A stretch of DNA of 24,081 bases from positions 1-24,081 of the forward strand of contig JBBRGG010000014.1 in the NCBI GenBank assembly GCA_038240875.1, given 5' to 3'. Shown piece by piece: positions 15,999-23,393 of the stretch; position 1 is the stretch's first letter; each line of letters starts with the position of its first letter. The stretch is from JBBRGG01 sp038240875. GTDB taxonomy: Bacteria; Planctomycetota; Phycisphaerae; Phycisphaerales; UBA1924. The position numbers and the translations under genes were made by a program. The notes beneath the pieces were generated by a model. It did no database searches, was not told the origin of the DNA, and was given only the letters and a program-made list of their open reading frames with translations.

Positions 15999-17483
15999 TC
16001 ACGGGCTCTTCGCTACAACCGGGTTTGTACCGACTTCATTCGCAATCGCGTTGGCAGCCGCACTGGAACCAGCGACAAAGCCACTCGCCCACGCCCATTG
16101 GAAGTTAAACCCTCCAATTCGGCCATCAACGTCGCACAACTCGCCACAGATGTGCAGCCCCGGGCACACGCGCGATTCCATGGTTTCCAAGCGAATCTCA
16201 CTCAAAGGCACGCCGCCCGCAGTGACTTCGGCGAAGGTATACCCACGATCGCCAACCACAGGCACGACAAGCGTCATCACGCGAGAAACCAAAGCTGATC
16301 TGTGCGCGCGGTCGAGCGTGTGAAGTGGCGCACCGGGATCGATACCCGCATCTTGGCACAGTGCGCGAGCGAGACGGTCGGGGATGCCTTGGTCAATGAG
16401 CAGGCGAGCCACACTCGCACGAGGAGAATCAAGCAGCACGCGATCAAAGCCTTCGGGCGTTTGCTCCGGCAAAAAGCACAATCGCAGAATCACACCAGGG
16501 TCGTCGATGCGAGCCTGCGTCAGATAGCGGCTGATATCCAGCACGCCAGGGCCGGAGAGTCCAAAGTGCGTTAAGAGCGTCGAATTGGTAAACGCGGCGA
16601 TGCGTTTGCCGTTGGAGGAGATGACTTCGATGCGCGCGGGAAGCGTGATGCCCGAGAGTGCCGAGATGAACCAATCGCGCTGCGTGACCAATGGCACGAG
16701 CGCGGGGAAGACATGATCGGTGATCGTGTGGCCCAGTGCGCGGGCGAGGGTGTGCCCAAGGCCGTCGGAGCCGGTTTTGGGAAGGCTTTTGCCGCCGGTT
16801 GCGAGGATTACGCGGCGAGCAAATATCACGTTATCAGATGTTGGGTCATGATCAGTACCTGAACGTAGCTGTGATTCAGAGTAGCTCGCGGGCACTTCCG
16901 ACGCGTGATCGCGCGTGATGCGAAAGAGAGGTAATCTGCCGTGCGCCTGGTTGTTCATACTTTCCTGCGACGTACAGGGTTCAATGGCGATCGACCCAAC
17001 ACGCCAAGGGTTGCGAATCTCAACGCCAGCGTCGCGGGCTGCGGCGAGGATCGCATCAAGGACGACTCTGGCTTGATCGGCGACAGGGAAAAGCTTGCCG
17101 GTGTCTTCGCGCTTGAGATCGACGCCTTGGGAAGCGAAAAACTCGATGGTGCGTTCAACAGGAAAGCGAAGCAGGACTTTGCGGATGCTCTTGCGTGAAG
17201 CCCCGGCGTACGCTGATTCGTCCACTGCGTAATGCGTCACGTTGCACCGACCGCCACCGGCGACAAGAATCTTTGCGCCAAGTTTCTTCGCGCCGTCAAC
17301 GATGACGATGCGCAGTGGATCAGTTAATGCTGACGATCCGGCTTCTGGCCTCAAATCGAGCGAAGTGTGGGCAGAACCGCGCGATGTGTGTACGTGCCGA
17401 CCCGCCCAGATCGCTGCGAACAGTCCCGCAGCACCAGCACCAACCACCGCGATGTCGAAAAGGTGCGGTACAGAACTGGTCAT
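15999..17483 (-). CDS. BaiN/HI0933-family FAD-dependent oxidoreductase
   Basis: A 494-residue predicted cytoplasmic flavoprotein. Residues 10-28 hold the dinucleotide-binding signature (VVGAGAAGLFAAIWAG, Gly15/17/20). The family hallmark KILVAGGGRCNVTH lies near 65-80, ILATGGKSLPKTGSDGLG in the middle and GGRIGGFNFQWAWASGFVAG near the C-terminus. Usual members are about 390-420 residues. This one is longer through a loop after TSLDLRPEAG and a Ser/Asp-rich segment before the ATGG motif (SESQLRSGTDHDPTS). The family includes an enzyme of bile-acid dehydroxylation, but most members have no proven substrate, so none is claimed. The repeat-bearing spacer on each side argues against tight coupling with its neighbours. 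Confidence 0.92.
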   Translation of the reverse strand: MTSSVPHLFDIAVVGAGAAGLFAAIWAGRHVHTSRGSAHTSLDLRPEAGSSALTDPLRIVIVDGAKKLGAKILVAGGGRCNVTHYAVDESAYAGASRKSIRKVLLRFPVERTIEFFASQGVDLKREDTGKLFPVADQARVVLDAILAAARDAGVEIRNPWRVGSIAIEPCTSQESMNNQAHGRLPLFRITRDHASEVPASYSESQLRSGTDHDPTSDNVIFARRVILATGGKSLPKTGSDGLGHTLARALGHTITDHVFPALVPLVTQRDWFISALSGITLPARIEVISSNGKRIAAFTNSTLLTHFGLSGPGVLDISRYLTQARIDDPGVILRLCFLPEQTPEGFDRVLLDSPRASVARLLIDQGIPDRLARALCQDAGIDPGAPLHTLDRAHRSALVSRVMTLVVPVVGDRGYTFAEVTAGGVPLSEIRLETMESRVCPGLHICGELCDVDGRIGGFNFQWAWASGFVAGSSAAANAIANEVGTNPVVAKSP

Positions 17484-17510
17484 GGTGTGACTGTATGGGA
17501 TCTGCGATTA

Positions 17511-17570
17511 CTGCATGCTCAAAACAACTGCTGCCTGCTTAAAACAAGTGCTGACTGCTTAAAAGAAGGA
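17511..17570. repeat. 20-bp tandem repeat, three copies, over the 3' end of the GYF gene
   Basis: Three contiguous 20-mers share CTGCNTGCTNAAAACAANTG: starts at 17511, 17531 and 17551. Units 1 and 2 differ at four positions, and the third ends in AAAAGAAGGA. The array runs across both possible stop codons of the GYF-domain gene (17519 in the present frame, 17539 in the restored frame). Confidence 0.85.
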
Positions 17571-18142
17571 TCGCTATAAGGCCAGCGAGGTTGACGAGTG
17601 TGACGATGCTGCCCATGATGATCGCGACCCATGCGTGAACGGGGCCCCTTGACCAAAGGCGTGGCTTTGACTGCGTACAAGCCTTTCACGCCAAGGACGA
17701 TCGCAACTGGGCCCAAGAACAAGCCCACAAACGGTACGAGCGACGCGACCGACATGTAATATCCGATGAGAGCAGCGGAATTACGTACCGGAATGATCGT
17801 CGAAATCACATCGTGGCCGGAACTGGGCGAGGCGTTGATGGTGATCACACGCAGCGGCACGCCCATCGCCTGGGCAAAGTCAGGGAAGCAGGCGGCGGGC
17901 TCCCATTGACCCATGCCTGCGGACCAGACGAGCGAGTCCATGGGTGCTTGCTTGGCTTGCATCATGGCACAGATCGCTAGAGAGGTCATCGGCCCATGTT
18001 TTCGGCCATTGATTGCGACATACCACGCGCGATCAGGTTCGCTACTTTGGGCCGGGTTCATACTTTGCGAGGGATCCCAGTTCTGCGCTGGAGCAAGATC
18101 GTAGAGCACGAGCTTGGATGAAGATGGTAGATTAGAATCCAC
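17519..18142 (-). CDS. GYF-domain membrane protein, C-terminus probably frameshifted
   Basis: The present frame gives 207 residues. A GYF_2-type domain is seen at about 38-92: AWYVAINGRKHGPMTS, then SLVWSAGMGQWEPAACFPDF. A TM segment follows (ALIGYYMSVASLVPFVGLF), then LGPVAIVLGVKGLYAVKA, a DUF4190-like hairpin. After LVKGP the frame turns basic and unlike a membrane protein (RSRMGRDHHGQHRHTR). Removing one C from the GGGGCCCC run at 17641-17648 restores PVHAWVAIIMGSIVTLV and LAGLIAILLLSSQHLF, the expected second TM, ending at 17539. So it is either a recent frameshift or a sequencing error. The start is GTG 18142 without a clear ribosome binding site; ATG 18061 is possible. The function of the family is unknown; GYF folds bind proline-rich peptides in eukaryotes. 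Confidence 0.75.
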   Translation of the reverse strand: MDSNLPSSSKLVLYDLAPAQNWDPSQSMNPAQSSEPDRAWYVAINGRKHGPMTSLAICAMMQAKQAPMDSLVWSAGMGQWEPAACFPDFAQAMGVPLRVITINASPSSGHDVISTIIPVRNSAALIGYYMSVASLVPFVGLFLGPVAIVLGVKGLYAVKATPLVKGPRSRMGRDHHGQHRHTRQPRWPYSDPSFKQSALVLSRQQLF

Positions 18143-18231
18143 GAAGCAAGGATACGCAATCTGGTGTGGTACGGGTGATTGGTAATTATGCAGGATTCAT
18201 CCACGCCAAGCATATTGTGGGCTTGAAGTGC

Positions 18232-18280
18232 GGATTGGAATTTGATAAGGATTGGATAAAGTTTGGATTCGACACGAAAT
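18232..18280. repeat. 16-17-bp degenerate tandem repeat, three copies
   Basis: GGATTGGAATTTGATAA (18232), GGATTGGATAAAGTTT (18249) and GGATTCGACACGAAAT (18265). The shared core is GGATT plus an AT-rich tail. It fills the spacer between the GYF gene and the end of the prepilin-like gene. No terminator with a T-tract was seen. Confidence 0.55.
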
Positions 18281-18297
18281 CCACAAGCAACAACGCG

Positions 18298-19041
18298 TTA
18301 GTCCGCAGAGGTCAGACCAGGCCTTGGGCTGAGAGTGAACTCGCGGGCCGGGTTCGAGAAGTCGACATGGCGGGTTGAACCATCGACGGCGAGGAAGTTG
18401 CCATAGTCTTTGCGTAAATGCCAAGAGGCTTCAAGGCTGGCGTCGGCCGTACCTGGTGCACGCGTGGCGTAGAACCAGCCCGCGTCGCCCGTGAGCAACA
18501 TACGACTGGTATCGGTTTGAATTTCGTGGAGAGCGAGCGGGCGAGAGAGAGAATCGATCCCAGCGTATGTCGAATCGAAGAGGGCTCGGTTCGCGCGGTA
18601 GCTGTTGCCGAAGGTGTCATAGAGAGAGGCGTTGCCAAGGACGTTTAGCCGTGGCTTGGTTGTGTCACGCTCGAAGACGCCTTTGTCGCTAGGGCAGTGG
18701 AAGAGAGACGAAAGTTCGGAAACGACATCGGTGTGGATTTGGTCGGCGAGATGACCATTGATGGGGCGGTCGGCAGCAAGGACGGGAATACGCGACGTGC
18801 CGACGTAGCTGACCCCCCCATAGTGAAGCTCGATGCCCTCGAAGTTTGCCGGAAACTTGTCTTTATTATCTTGGATGTAAGACTGCCACGCCATGTTTTG
18901 CTGCCGGAGGTTGTTGGCGCAAACAGCGCGAAAGCCCATGTCGCGTGCACGTAAAAGCGTTGGTACAAGTAACGAAACCAAGATCGCTACTACAGCGATT
19001 GAGACAAGCAATTCAACGATGGTCCAACCTCTGCGAAACAT
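18298..19041 (-). CDS. Prepilin-type (type II secretion/type IV pilin-like) exported protein
   Basis: A 247-residue protein with a class III signal: MFRRG|WTIVELLVSIAVVAIL. Prepilin peptidase would cut after Gly5, leaving Glu at +5. The +1 residue is Trp, where Phe is usual. Start 19041 gives the short basic leader; the longer TTG-started frame from 19071 is less likely. The hydrophobic helix (7-29) leads into ARDMGFRAVCANNLRQQNMAWQSYIQDN, the layout of the large planctomycete DUF1559-like/H-X9-DG pilin group. The C-terminal part keeps the GNFLAVDGSTRHVDFSNP segment typical of that group. It probably sits in the envelope as a pseudopilin or surface protein. It stands alone, without secretion ATPase or platform genes nearby. 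Confidence 0.88.
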   Translation of the reverse strand: MFRRGWTIVELLVSIAVVAILVSLLVPTLLRARDMGFRAVCANNLRQQNMAWQSYIQDNKDKFPANFEGIELHYGGVSYVGTSRIPVLAADRPINGHLADQIHTDVVSELSSLFHCPSDKGVFERDTTKPRLNVLGNASLYDTFGNSYRANRALFDSTYAGIDSLSRPLALHEIQTDTSRMLLTGDAGWFYATRAPGTADASLEASWHLRKDYGNFLAVDGSTRHVDFSNPAREFTLSPRPGLTSAD

Positions 19042-19143
19042 CTGTAGGTATGCCCTAGTGAAAGACTTCAAATCTGATTTACGGATCGTGGTGACATAAC
19101 ACGATACGCAGAATCAGGAGATGCACACCCCGCGAGTACCTGA

Positions 19144-19149
19144 ATTGTA
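19144..19149 (-). promoter_or_regulatory. Candidate extended -10 promoter for the prepilin-like gene
   Basis: On the minus strand TGGTACAAT is an extended -10 (TGn plus TACAAT), about 100 bp upstream of the start codon at 19041. No convincing -35 is present. This is a sequence match only. Confidence 0.3.
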
Positions 19150-19393
19150 CCACACAACTGAGCTTGTGCATACACGCTTTGCGACTTGGCGAGAATCTTT
19201 TGTTAAGACAGTCAAAGCTCTTAGAAATACAGCAATCGAAATTACCCAAACTGGTTAACGTGGGCACCAATGTGAAAAGGTCGTGTGACCCGCCGATAAT
19301 CCAGCACATACATAAATAATCGCCAGCAGGACCATCTGAGAGCAGGCAAAGAGAATGGAGGCAAAGCGTCGAAGTGTCGGCGCGTTAGCGAGT
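19150..19393. other. AT-rich spacer without recognised content
   Basis: Nothing beyond short chance frames is seen between the prepilin promoter region and the 16-bp array. There is no clear terminator for the lipoprotein gene that reads into it. Confidence 0.5.
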
Positions 19394-19489
19394 GCTCTAA
19401 TCAGCAGGTACCTGAATCAGCCAGTACTTGAATCAGCCAGTGCCTGAATCAGCCAGTGCCTGAACCAGCGAGTGCCTGAATCAGCGAGT
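19394..19489. repeat. 16-bp tandem repeat, six copies, at the 3' end of the lipoprotein gene
   Basis: Six exact-length units with consensus GCCTGAATCAGCCAGT, starting at 19394 and every 16 bp to 19474. The leftmost unit (GCTCTAATCAGCAGGT) is the most divergent. The TCA at 19481-19483 within the last unit is the stop codon (TGA) of the minus-strand lipoprotein. The other units lie just beyond that stop. The unit length is not a multiple of three. Confidence 0.9.
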
Positions 19490-19765
19490 GCCGGGTTCGC
19501 GACTGAGACGGCTGGGGCGATCAACCATCGCGGCGCGAGTGAGGTCAGACCAGAACATGCGATAGTTGGTATCAAAGGTGTATCCGAGCTTGCGGTCAAC
19601 ATCGACCGGGCGTTCGTGGGTAGTCATCATATCTGGGGAGATATTCCATCGAACATCGTTGTAATTGGGGTCGCCATAGGAGCAACCGCCCAAGGTAGCC
19701 GCCGCGCCGACCAGAGCGATCGTGCCGACAACGAAACGAAGTGAGGATTTAGTCGAGCAGGACAT
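19481..19765 (-). CDS. Small lipoprotein of unknown function
   Basis: A 94-residue protein. The start at 19765 is fixed by AAGGAG five bases upstream, the best ribosome binding site in the window. The signal peptide is LRFVVGTIALVGAAATLGGC, with lipobox LGGC and lipidated Cys28. The mature part is about 66 residues and polar (YNDVRWNISPDMMTTHERP, then FDTNYRMFWSDLTRA) with no cysteine and no membrane segment. I do not recognise a named family. It should be anchored in a membrane facing the periplasm or the exterior. It is flanked on both sides by tandem repeats. Confidence 0.82.
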   Translation of the reverse strand: MSCSTKSSLRFVVGTIALVGAAATLGGCSYGDPNYNDVRWNISPDMMTTHERPVDVDRKLGYTFDTNYRMFWSDLTRAAMVDRPSRLSREPGTR

Positions 19766-19770
19766 TTCGG

Positions 19771-19776
19771 CTCCTT
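19771..19776 (-). promoter_or_regulatory. Ribosome binding site of the small lipoprotein
   Basis: AAGGAG on the minus strand, five bases before ATG 19765. It decides the start against the in-frame ATG at 19798. It is notable because most genes here lack such a site. Confidence 0.8.
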
Positions 19777-19800
19777 CAGCACAAGGTACAAACGACACGA

Positions 19801-19845
19801 ACTGGATTAAATCAAACCGGATTAAATCAAACTGGATTGGACCAA
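19801..19845. repeat. 15-bp tandem repeat, three copies, in the lipoprotein leader
   Basis: AACTGGATTAAATCA, AACCGGATTAAATCA and AACTGGATTGGACCA are contiguous. They lie 36-80 bp upstream of the lipoprotein start codon, so copy number would change leader or promoter geometry. Confidence 0.85.
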
Positions 19846-19861
19846 AATTAATAAGTCAACT

Positions 19862-19881
19862 CTCGAAAGTCGTCTTTCGAG
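19862..19881. promoter_or_regulatory. Perfect 8-bp inverted repeat (hairpin or operator)
   Basis: CTCGAAAG (19862-19869), loop TCGT, CTTTCGAG (19874-19881). Neither side has a T-tract. It lies about 100 bp upstream of the lipoprotein start, next to TTGACT on the minus strand. It could be an operator or a leader hairpin. Confidence 0.45.
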
Positions 19882-20412
19882 CGCATAAGGCAGGACACTG
19901 CAAGACAAGGCGAGCGTGACTAGATGTGTAGCGAGTGTACGCGACGATAAGGTTCGAGCCAACTGCTATTTAACGACCAAACTAACCGGGTACGCTCCGG
20001 CTGAGCCCAAACTAAATGGGCCCAGTAGCCGCCCACGTGCATTCCATCCACGCCGGACGAGTGTTGTACCCGAAGCCAGCTCCCAAGTCAATGGCGCAGG
20101 TTATTGTTAGGTACCTGTTTGAGTCGCAGCGTGAGCTAACGTGTGATCGTTGTGGGTTCGCTGTTAGCACTGTCAAAGTCTTGCTATCGCTGCTCACTCT
20201 ACAGCTACAGGAATCAGCCGGTTGCACTACTCACGCTGCAGCTTTGGCAGGTAACGGCAACGTGATCAGCGAGGTGTCAGCGAGAGAGCACAAGCTCCTG
20301 GGCGTTCTCTCTAAACTTTTGCAGTCTAAACGTTTACAATCGGCAACGATAGTGAAACCACACGCCAAAGGCAACTAAACAATCTGGCGCGCCAGTTGCA
20401 ACTAGTCTCACC
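19882..20412. other. 531-base gene-free leader upstream of clpB
   Basis: No supported gene is seen. A plus frame is open from 20016 to 20378 but has no ribosome binding site and no recognisable domain. An inverted pair GCTAAC (20135-20140) / GTTAGC (20163-20168) is separated by 22 bases. I found no CIRCE element in correct orientation, no HAIR element and no clear heat-shock sigma promoter. TACAAT (20334-20339) could be a -10 but lacks a good -35. Confidence 0.45.
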
Positions 20413-23163
20413 ATGAAAATGGAACGCTTTACCACGATGGCTCAGCAAGCGCTCGCAGAGGCTCAGACCGATGCGATTAATCGCAAAAACCCCGAGGTTA
20501 CTGGCTTGCACGTTTTGGCGGCGATGCTCGACGACCACGCCGGGCCGGTCTCTTCTATTTTGACCAAAGCCAGCCTTGATCCGGTTCGCGTTAAGCAAGT
20601 GGCGTTGGCAGAATTATCGCGTATGCCCACGACGACTTCCGGTGCTGGCGGCGCGGGGCGTGCACTACTCGAAGTCTTGGCGAAAGCCGAGGACCTTAGC
20701 AAGAAGATGGGTGACTCGGTGGTCAGCAGCGAGCACGTTTTGCTGGCGTTGGTCGAAATCACCGGGCCAGCCAAGCAAGTTCTTACGACGCTCAATGCGA
20801 ACAAGTCGCGCCTTGAAGAAGCGATCAAAGCGATACGTGCGGCATCAGGCGTGACCAACGTCGGCGACGCCAACGCCGAGAGCGGCTTTGAGGCTCTGAA
20901 AAAATACTCGATCGATCTCACCGAGCGAGCCCAGCAAGGGAAGCTCGACCCGGTGATTGGTCGCGACGAAGAAATCCGGCGTTGTATGCAGGTGCTCGGT
21001 CGGCGCACCAAAAATAATCCTGTGCTCATCGGCGAGCCGGGCGTCGGTAAAACCGCAATTGCCGAGGGGCTCGCGCTTCGTATCGTCAATGGCGACTGCC
21101 CGCAAGCAATGCGTGACACGCGGATCATGGCTCTTGACGTAGGCCAACTTCTCGCGGGCGCGAAGTTTCGTGGCGAGTTTGAAGAACGCTTAAAGAGCGT
21201 GCTTCGCGAGGTGCAAGCCAGCCAATCCAAAGTCGGCGGCCAAGTAATTCTCTTCATCGACGAGTTGCACACGATCATCGGGGCCGGAGCCGCAGAAGGC
21301 GCGGTGAGCGCGGGCAACCTGCTCAAGCCAGCACTTGCGCGTGGCGAGCTACGCTGCATCGGCGCGACCACGCTTGATGAATATCGCAAGCACGTTGAAA
21401 AAGATGCGGCATTTGAGCGGCGGTTCCAGCCGATTTTGGTCGAGCAGCCCACCGTCGAACAAACAATCGCGATTCTGCGCGGCCTCAAACCTCGCTACGA
21501 AGCTCACCACGGCGTGCGCATCCAAGACGGCGCGATCCTTGCAGCGGCGCAGCTGAGCCACCGCTATATTGCTGATCGCTTCCTGCCTGATAAAGCAATC
21601 GACCTGATCGATGAGGCCGCGAGCCGTTTGCGGATTGAGAACGACAGCATGCCCACCGAGCTTGATGAGCTTCGTCGCAAGATCATGCAATTAGAGATCG
21701 AGCGCGAAGCCTTGCGATTGGAAGCTGCGGAGTCAAGTAAATCAAGCCCGATGCGATCTACAAGCGACGAGCGTGGCGCCAAAGCGCAACTCGAAAAAGT
21801 CGAGCGCGAACTAGGCGAACTTCAGGAACGAAACGGTGCGCTCACCGCACGCTGGGAAGAGGAAAAGCGCGAGCTCGACGCGATCAAATCAATCAAGCAG
21901 GAAATGGACGCGAAGCAAACCGAGCTTGACCAAGCCCAGCGGCGAGGCGATTTGGAGCGTGCCGCACGGATTCGGTATGGAGAGTTGCGCGATCTAGCCG
22001 AGCGGCTTGTGATTGCAGAACGCAAGGCTGCGGAACGCCAAGCCAAGGGCGACGCGCTAGTGAAAGAAGAAGTGGATTCGGAAGCAGTTGCAGAGATTGT
22101 TGGCCGCTGGACAGGAATTCCTGTGTCTCGATTGGTCGAAGCCGAGCGCGACAAACTTGTGCGAATGGAGACGCAACTTGCCAAGCGCGTGATCGGGCAG
22201 GAAGAAGGATTGCGCGCGGTGAGCGACGCGGTTCGGCGTGGCCGAGCAGGGTTGAGCGACCCCAATCGCCCGGTAGGTTCGTTCTTGTTCTTGGGGCCAA
22301 CCGGGGTGGGCAAGACCGAAACGTGCAAAGCGCTCGCCGAGTTTTTGTTTGATACCGATGAGGCAATCGTGCGCATCGACATGAGCGAATATGGCGAGAA
22401 ACACGCCGTCGCGAGGCTGATCGGCGCACCCCCTGGTTACGTCGGCTATGACGAAGGCGGTCAATTGACCGAGACGGTTCGGCGCCGGCCCTACTGCGTT
22501 GTGCTACTCGACGAAATCGAAAAGGCACACCCCGACGTCTTCAACATCCTCTTGCAAGTGCTCGAAGATGGCAGGTTGACCGACGGCCAAGGTCGCACCG
22601 TTGACTTCCGCAACACCATCGTCGTGATGACCAGCAACTATGGCAGCGCACAGATCCAAGAACTCGCCTCGGGCGGCGCGGAAGATTGGGAGATCGACGC
22701 GGCGATCCGCGAACTCATCAAGCGCGGGCCAGCAGGCTCTGCTGCGGACGAATTCGGCAAAGCCGCTGGCTTGCCCACGCACGTTCGCAACGTGATGGCT
22801 AAAGCCGCAGCGACAATGTCCGGTGGGCTTATGCGGCCCGAACTTTTAAACCGCATCGATGAAGTTATCATCTTCCACCAGCTCAAAAAAGATCAGCTAG
22901 GCAGGATCGTGTTGATCCAATTGGAGCGTTTGCGGCAACGGCTTGCCGAGCGCGAGATGAAGCTGGATGTTGATGATGCCGCGATCAAAGAAATCGCAAT
23001 CGAAGGATGGGACCCGGCGTATGGAGCAAGGCCGCTCAAGCGTGCGATCCAGCAACGCATCGAGAACGCGCTGGCGTCACGGATCCTCGCGGGTGAGTTC
23101 TTCGCGGGCGACACTATTCATGTTGGTTTCGATGGCGGAAAGTACATGTTCGCGAAGAGGTAA
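20413..23163 (+). CDS. clpB: ClpB-type AAA+ protein disaggregase
   Basis: A 916-residue cytoplasmic Hsp100 chaperone that, with DnaK in known systems, pulls polypeptides out of aggregates. In order: Clp N-domain (about 1-150), AAA1 with Walker A GEPGVGKT (207-214) and Walker B ILFIDE (279-284), a coiled-coil middle domain (about 410-545), and AAA2 with Walker A GPTGVGKTE (628-636), pore loop GYVGYDEGG and Walker B VLLDE (697-701). Both Walker pairs are intact. There is no ClpP-binding tripeptide loop of the ClpA/ClpX kind that I can recognise, and the middle domain places it with ClpB, not ClpC. E. coli ClpB has 857 residues. The excess is partly an insertion of about 35 residues after TSNYGS (745-807). 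No Shine-Dalgarno is obvious at 20413. Confidence 0.95.
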   Translation: MKMERFTTMAQQALAEAQTDAINRKNPEVTGLHVLAAMLDDHAGPVSSILTKASLDPVRVKQVALAELSRMPTTTSGAGGAGRALLEVLAKAEDLSKKMGDSVVSSEHVLLALVEITGPAKQVLTTLNANKSRLEEAIKAIRAASGVTNVGDANAESGFEALKKYSIDLTERAQQGKLDPVIGRDEEIRRCMQVLGRRTKNNPVLIGEPGVGKTAIAEGLALRIVNGDCPQAMRDTRIMALDVGQLLAGAKFRGEFEERLKSVLREVQASQSKVGGQVILFIDELHTIIGAGAAEGAVSAGNLLKPALARGELRCIGATTLDEYRKHVEKDAAFERRFQPILVEQPTVEQTIAILRGLKPRYEAHHGVRIQDGAILAAAQLSHRYIADRFLPDKAIDLIDEAASRLRIENDSMPTELDELRRKIMQLEIEREALRLEAAESSKSSPMRSTSDERGAKAQLEKVERELGELQERNGALTARWEEEKRELDAIKSIKQEMDAKQTELDQAQRRGDLERAARIRYGELRDLAERLVIAERKAAERQAKGDALVKEEVDSEAVAEIVGRWTGIPVSRLVEAERDKLVRMETQLAKRVIGQEEGLRAVSDAVRRGRAGLSDPNRPVGSFLFLGPTGVGKTETCKALAEFLFDTDEAIVRIDMSEYGEKHAVARLIGAPPGYVGYDEGGQLTETVRRRPYCVVLLDEIEKAHPDVFNILLQVLEDGRLTDGQGRTVDFRNTIVVMTSNYGSAQIQELASGGAEDWEIDAAIRELIKRGPAGSAADEFGKAAGLPTHVRNVMAKAAATMSGGLMRPELLNRIDEVIIFHQLKKDQLGRIVLIQLERLRQRLAEREMKLDVDDAAIKEIAIEGWDPAYGARPLKRAIQQRIENALASRILAGEFFAGDTIHVGFDGGKYMFAKR

Positions 23164-23293
23164 GTGAATCGTTATTAATTTGAAGAAACAAGTGCAGGTG
23201 GCCAAGTTAGGATGCTTTGGGTACTCTGTCTCTGAGAGAGGGTTTTGTGTTTCATTTCAATATAACTTCGCTCGAAATTCAAGTGTTATTCGT

Positions 23294-23360
23294 ATGATCA
23301 CCCATGATCACCCATGATCACCCATGATCATCCATGATCATCCATGATCATCCATGATCC
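23294..23360. repeat. 10-bp tandem repeat, six copies plus a partial one
   Basis: Three copies of ATGATCACCC (from 23294) are followed by three of ATGATCATCC (from 23324) and a partial ATGATCC. Each carries the palindrome TGATCA, so GATC recurs every 10 bp, about one helical turn. It lies 131 bp after the clpB stop. Confidence 0.92.
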
Positions 23361-23367
23361 TTCAAGT

Positions 23368-23393
23368 CATCGAAGTCTCTTCAGACTTCGATG
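23368..23393. promoter_or_regulatory. Perfect 11-bp hairpin after the 10-bp array
   Basis: CATCGAAGTCT (23368-23378), loop CTTC, AGACTTCGATG (23383-23393). All 11 pairs are perfect. There is no T-tract on the plus strand. It may be a factor-independent end of the clpB transcript or a protein site. It starts seven bases after the tandem repeat. Confidence 0.6.

Noticed and set aside
20135..20168. CIRCE element upstream of clpB
   Set aside because: The halves GCTAAC and GTTAGC are in the wrong order relative to CIRCE, separated by 22 instead of 9 bases, and match it only partly.
20016..20378. 120-residue protein gene upstream of clpB
   Set aside because: No ribosome binding site, no recognisable domain, and composition unlike the neighbouring genes. 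It could not be excluded fully.
23294..23360. CRISPR array
   Set aside because: Units are contiguous 10-mers without spacers, and no cas gene is present.
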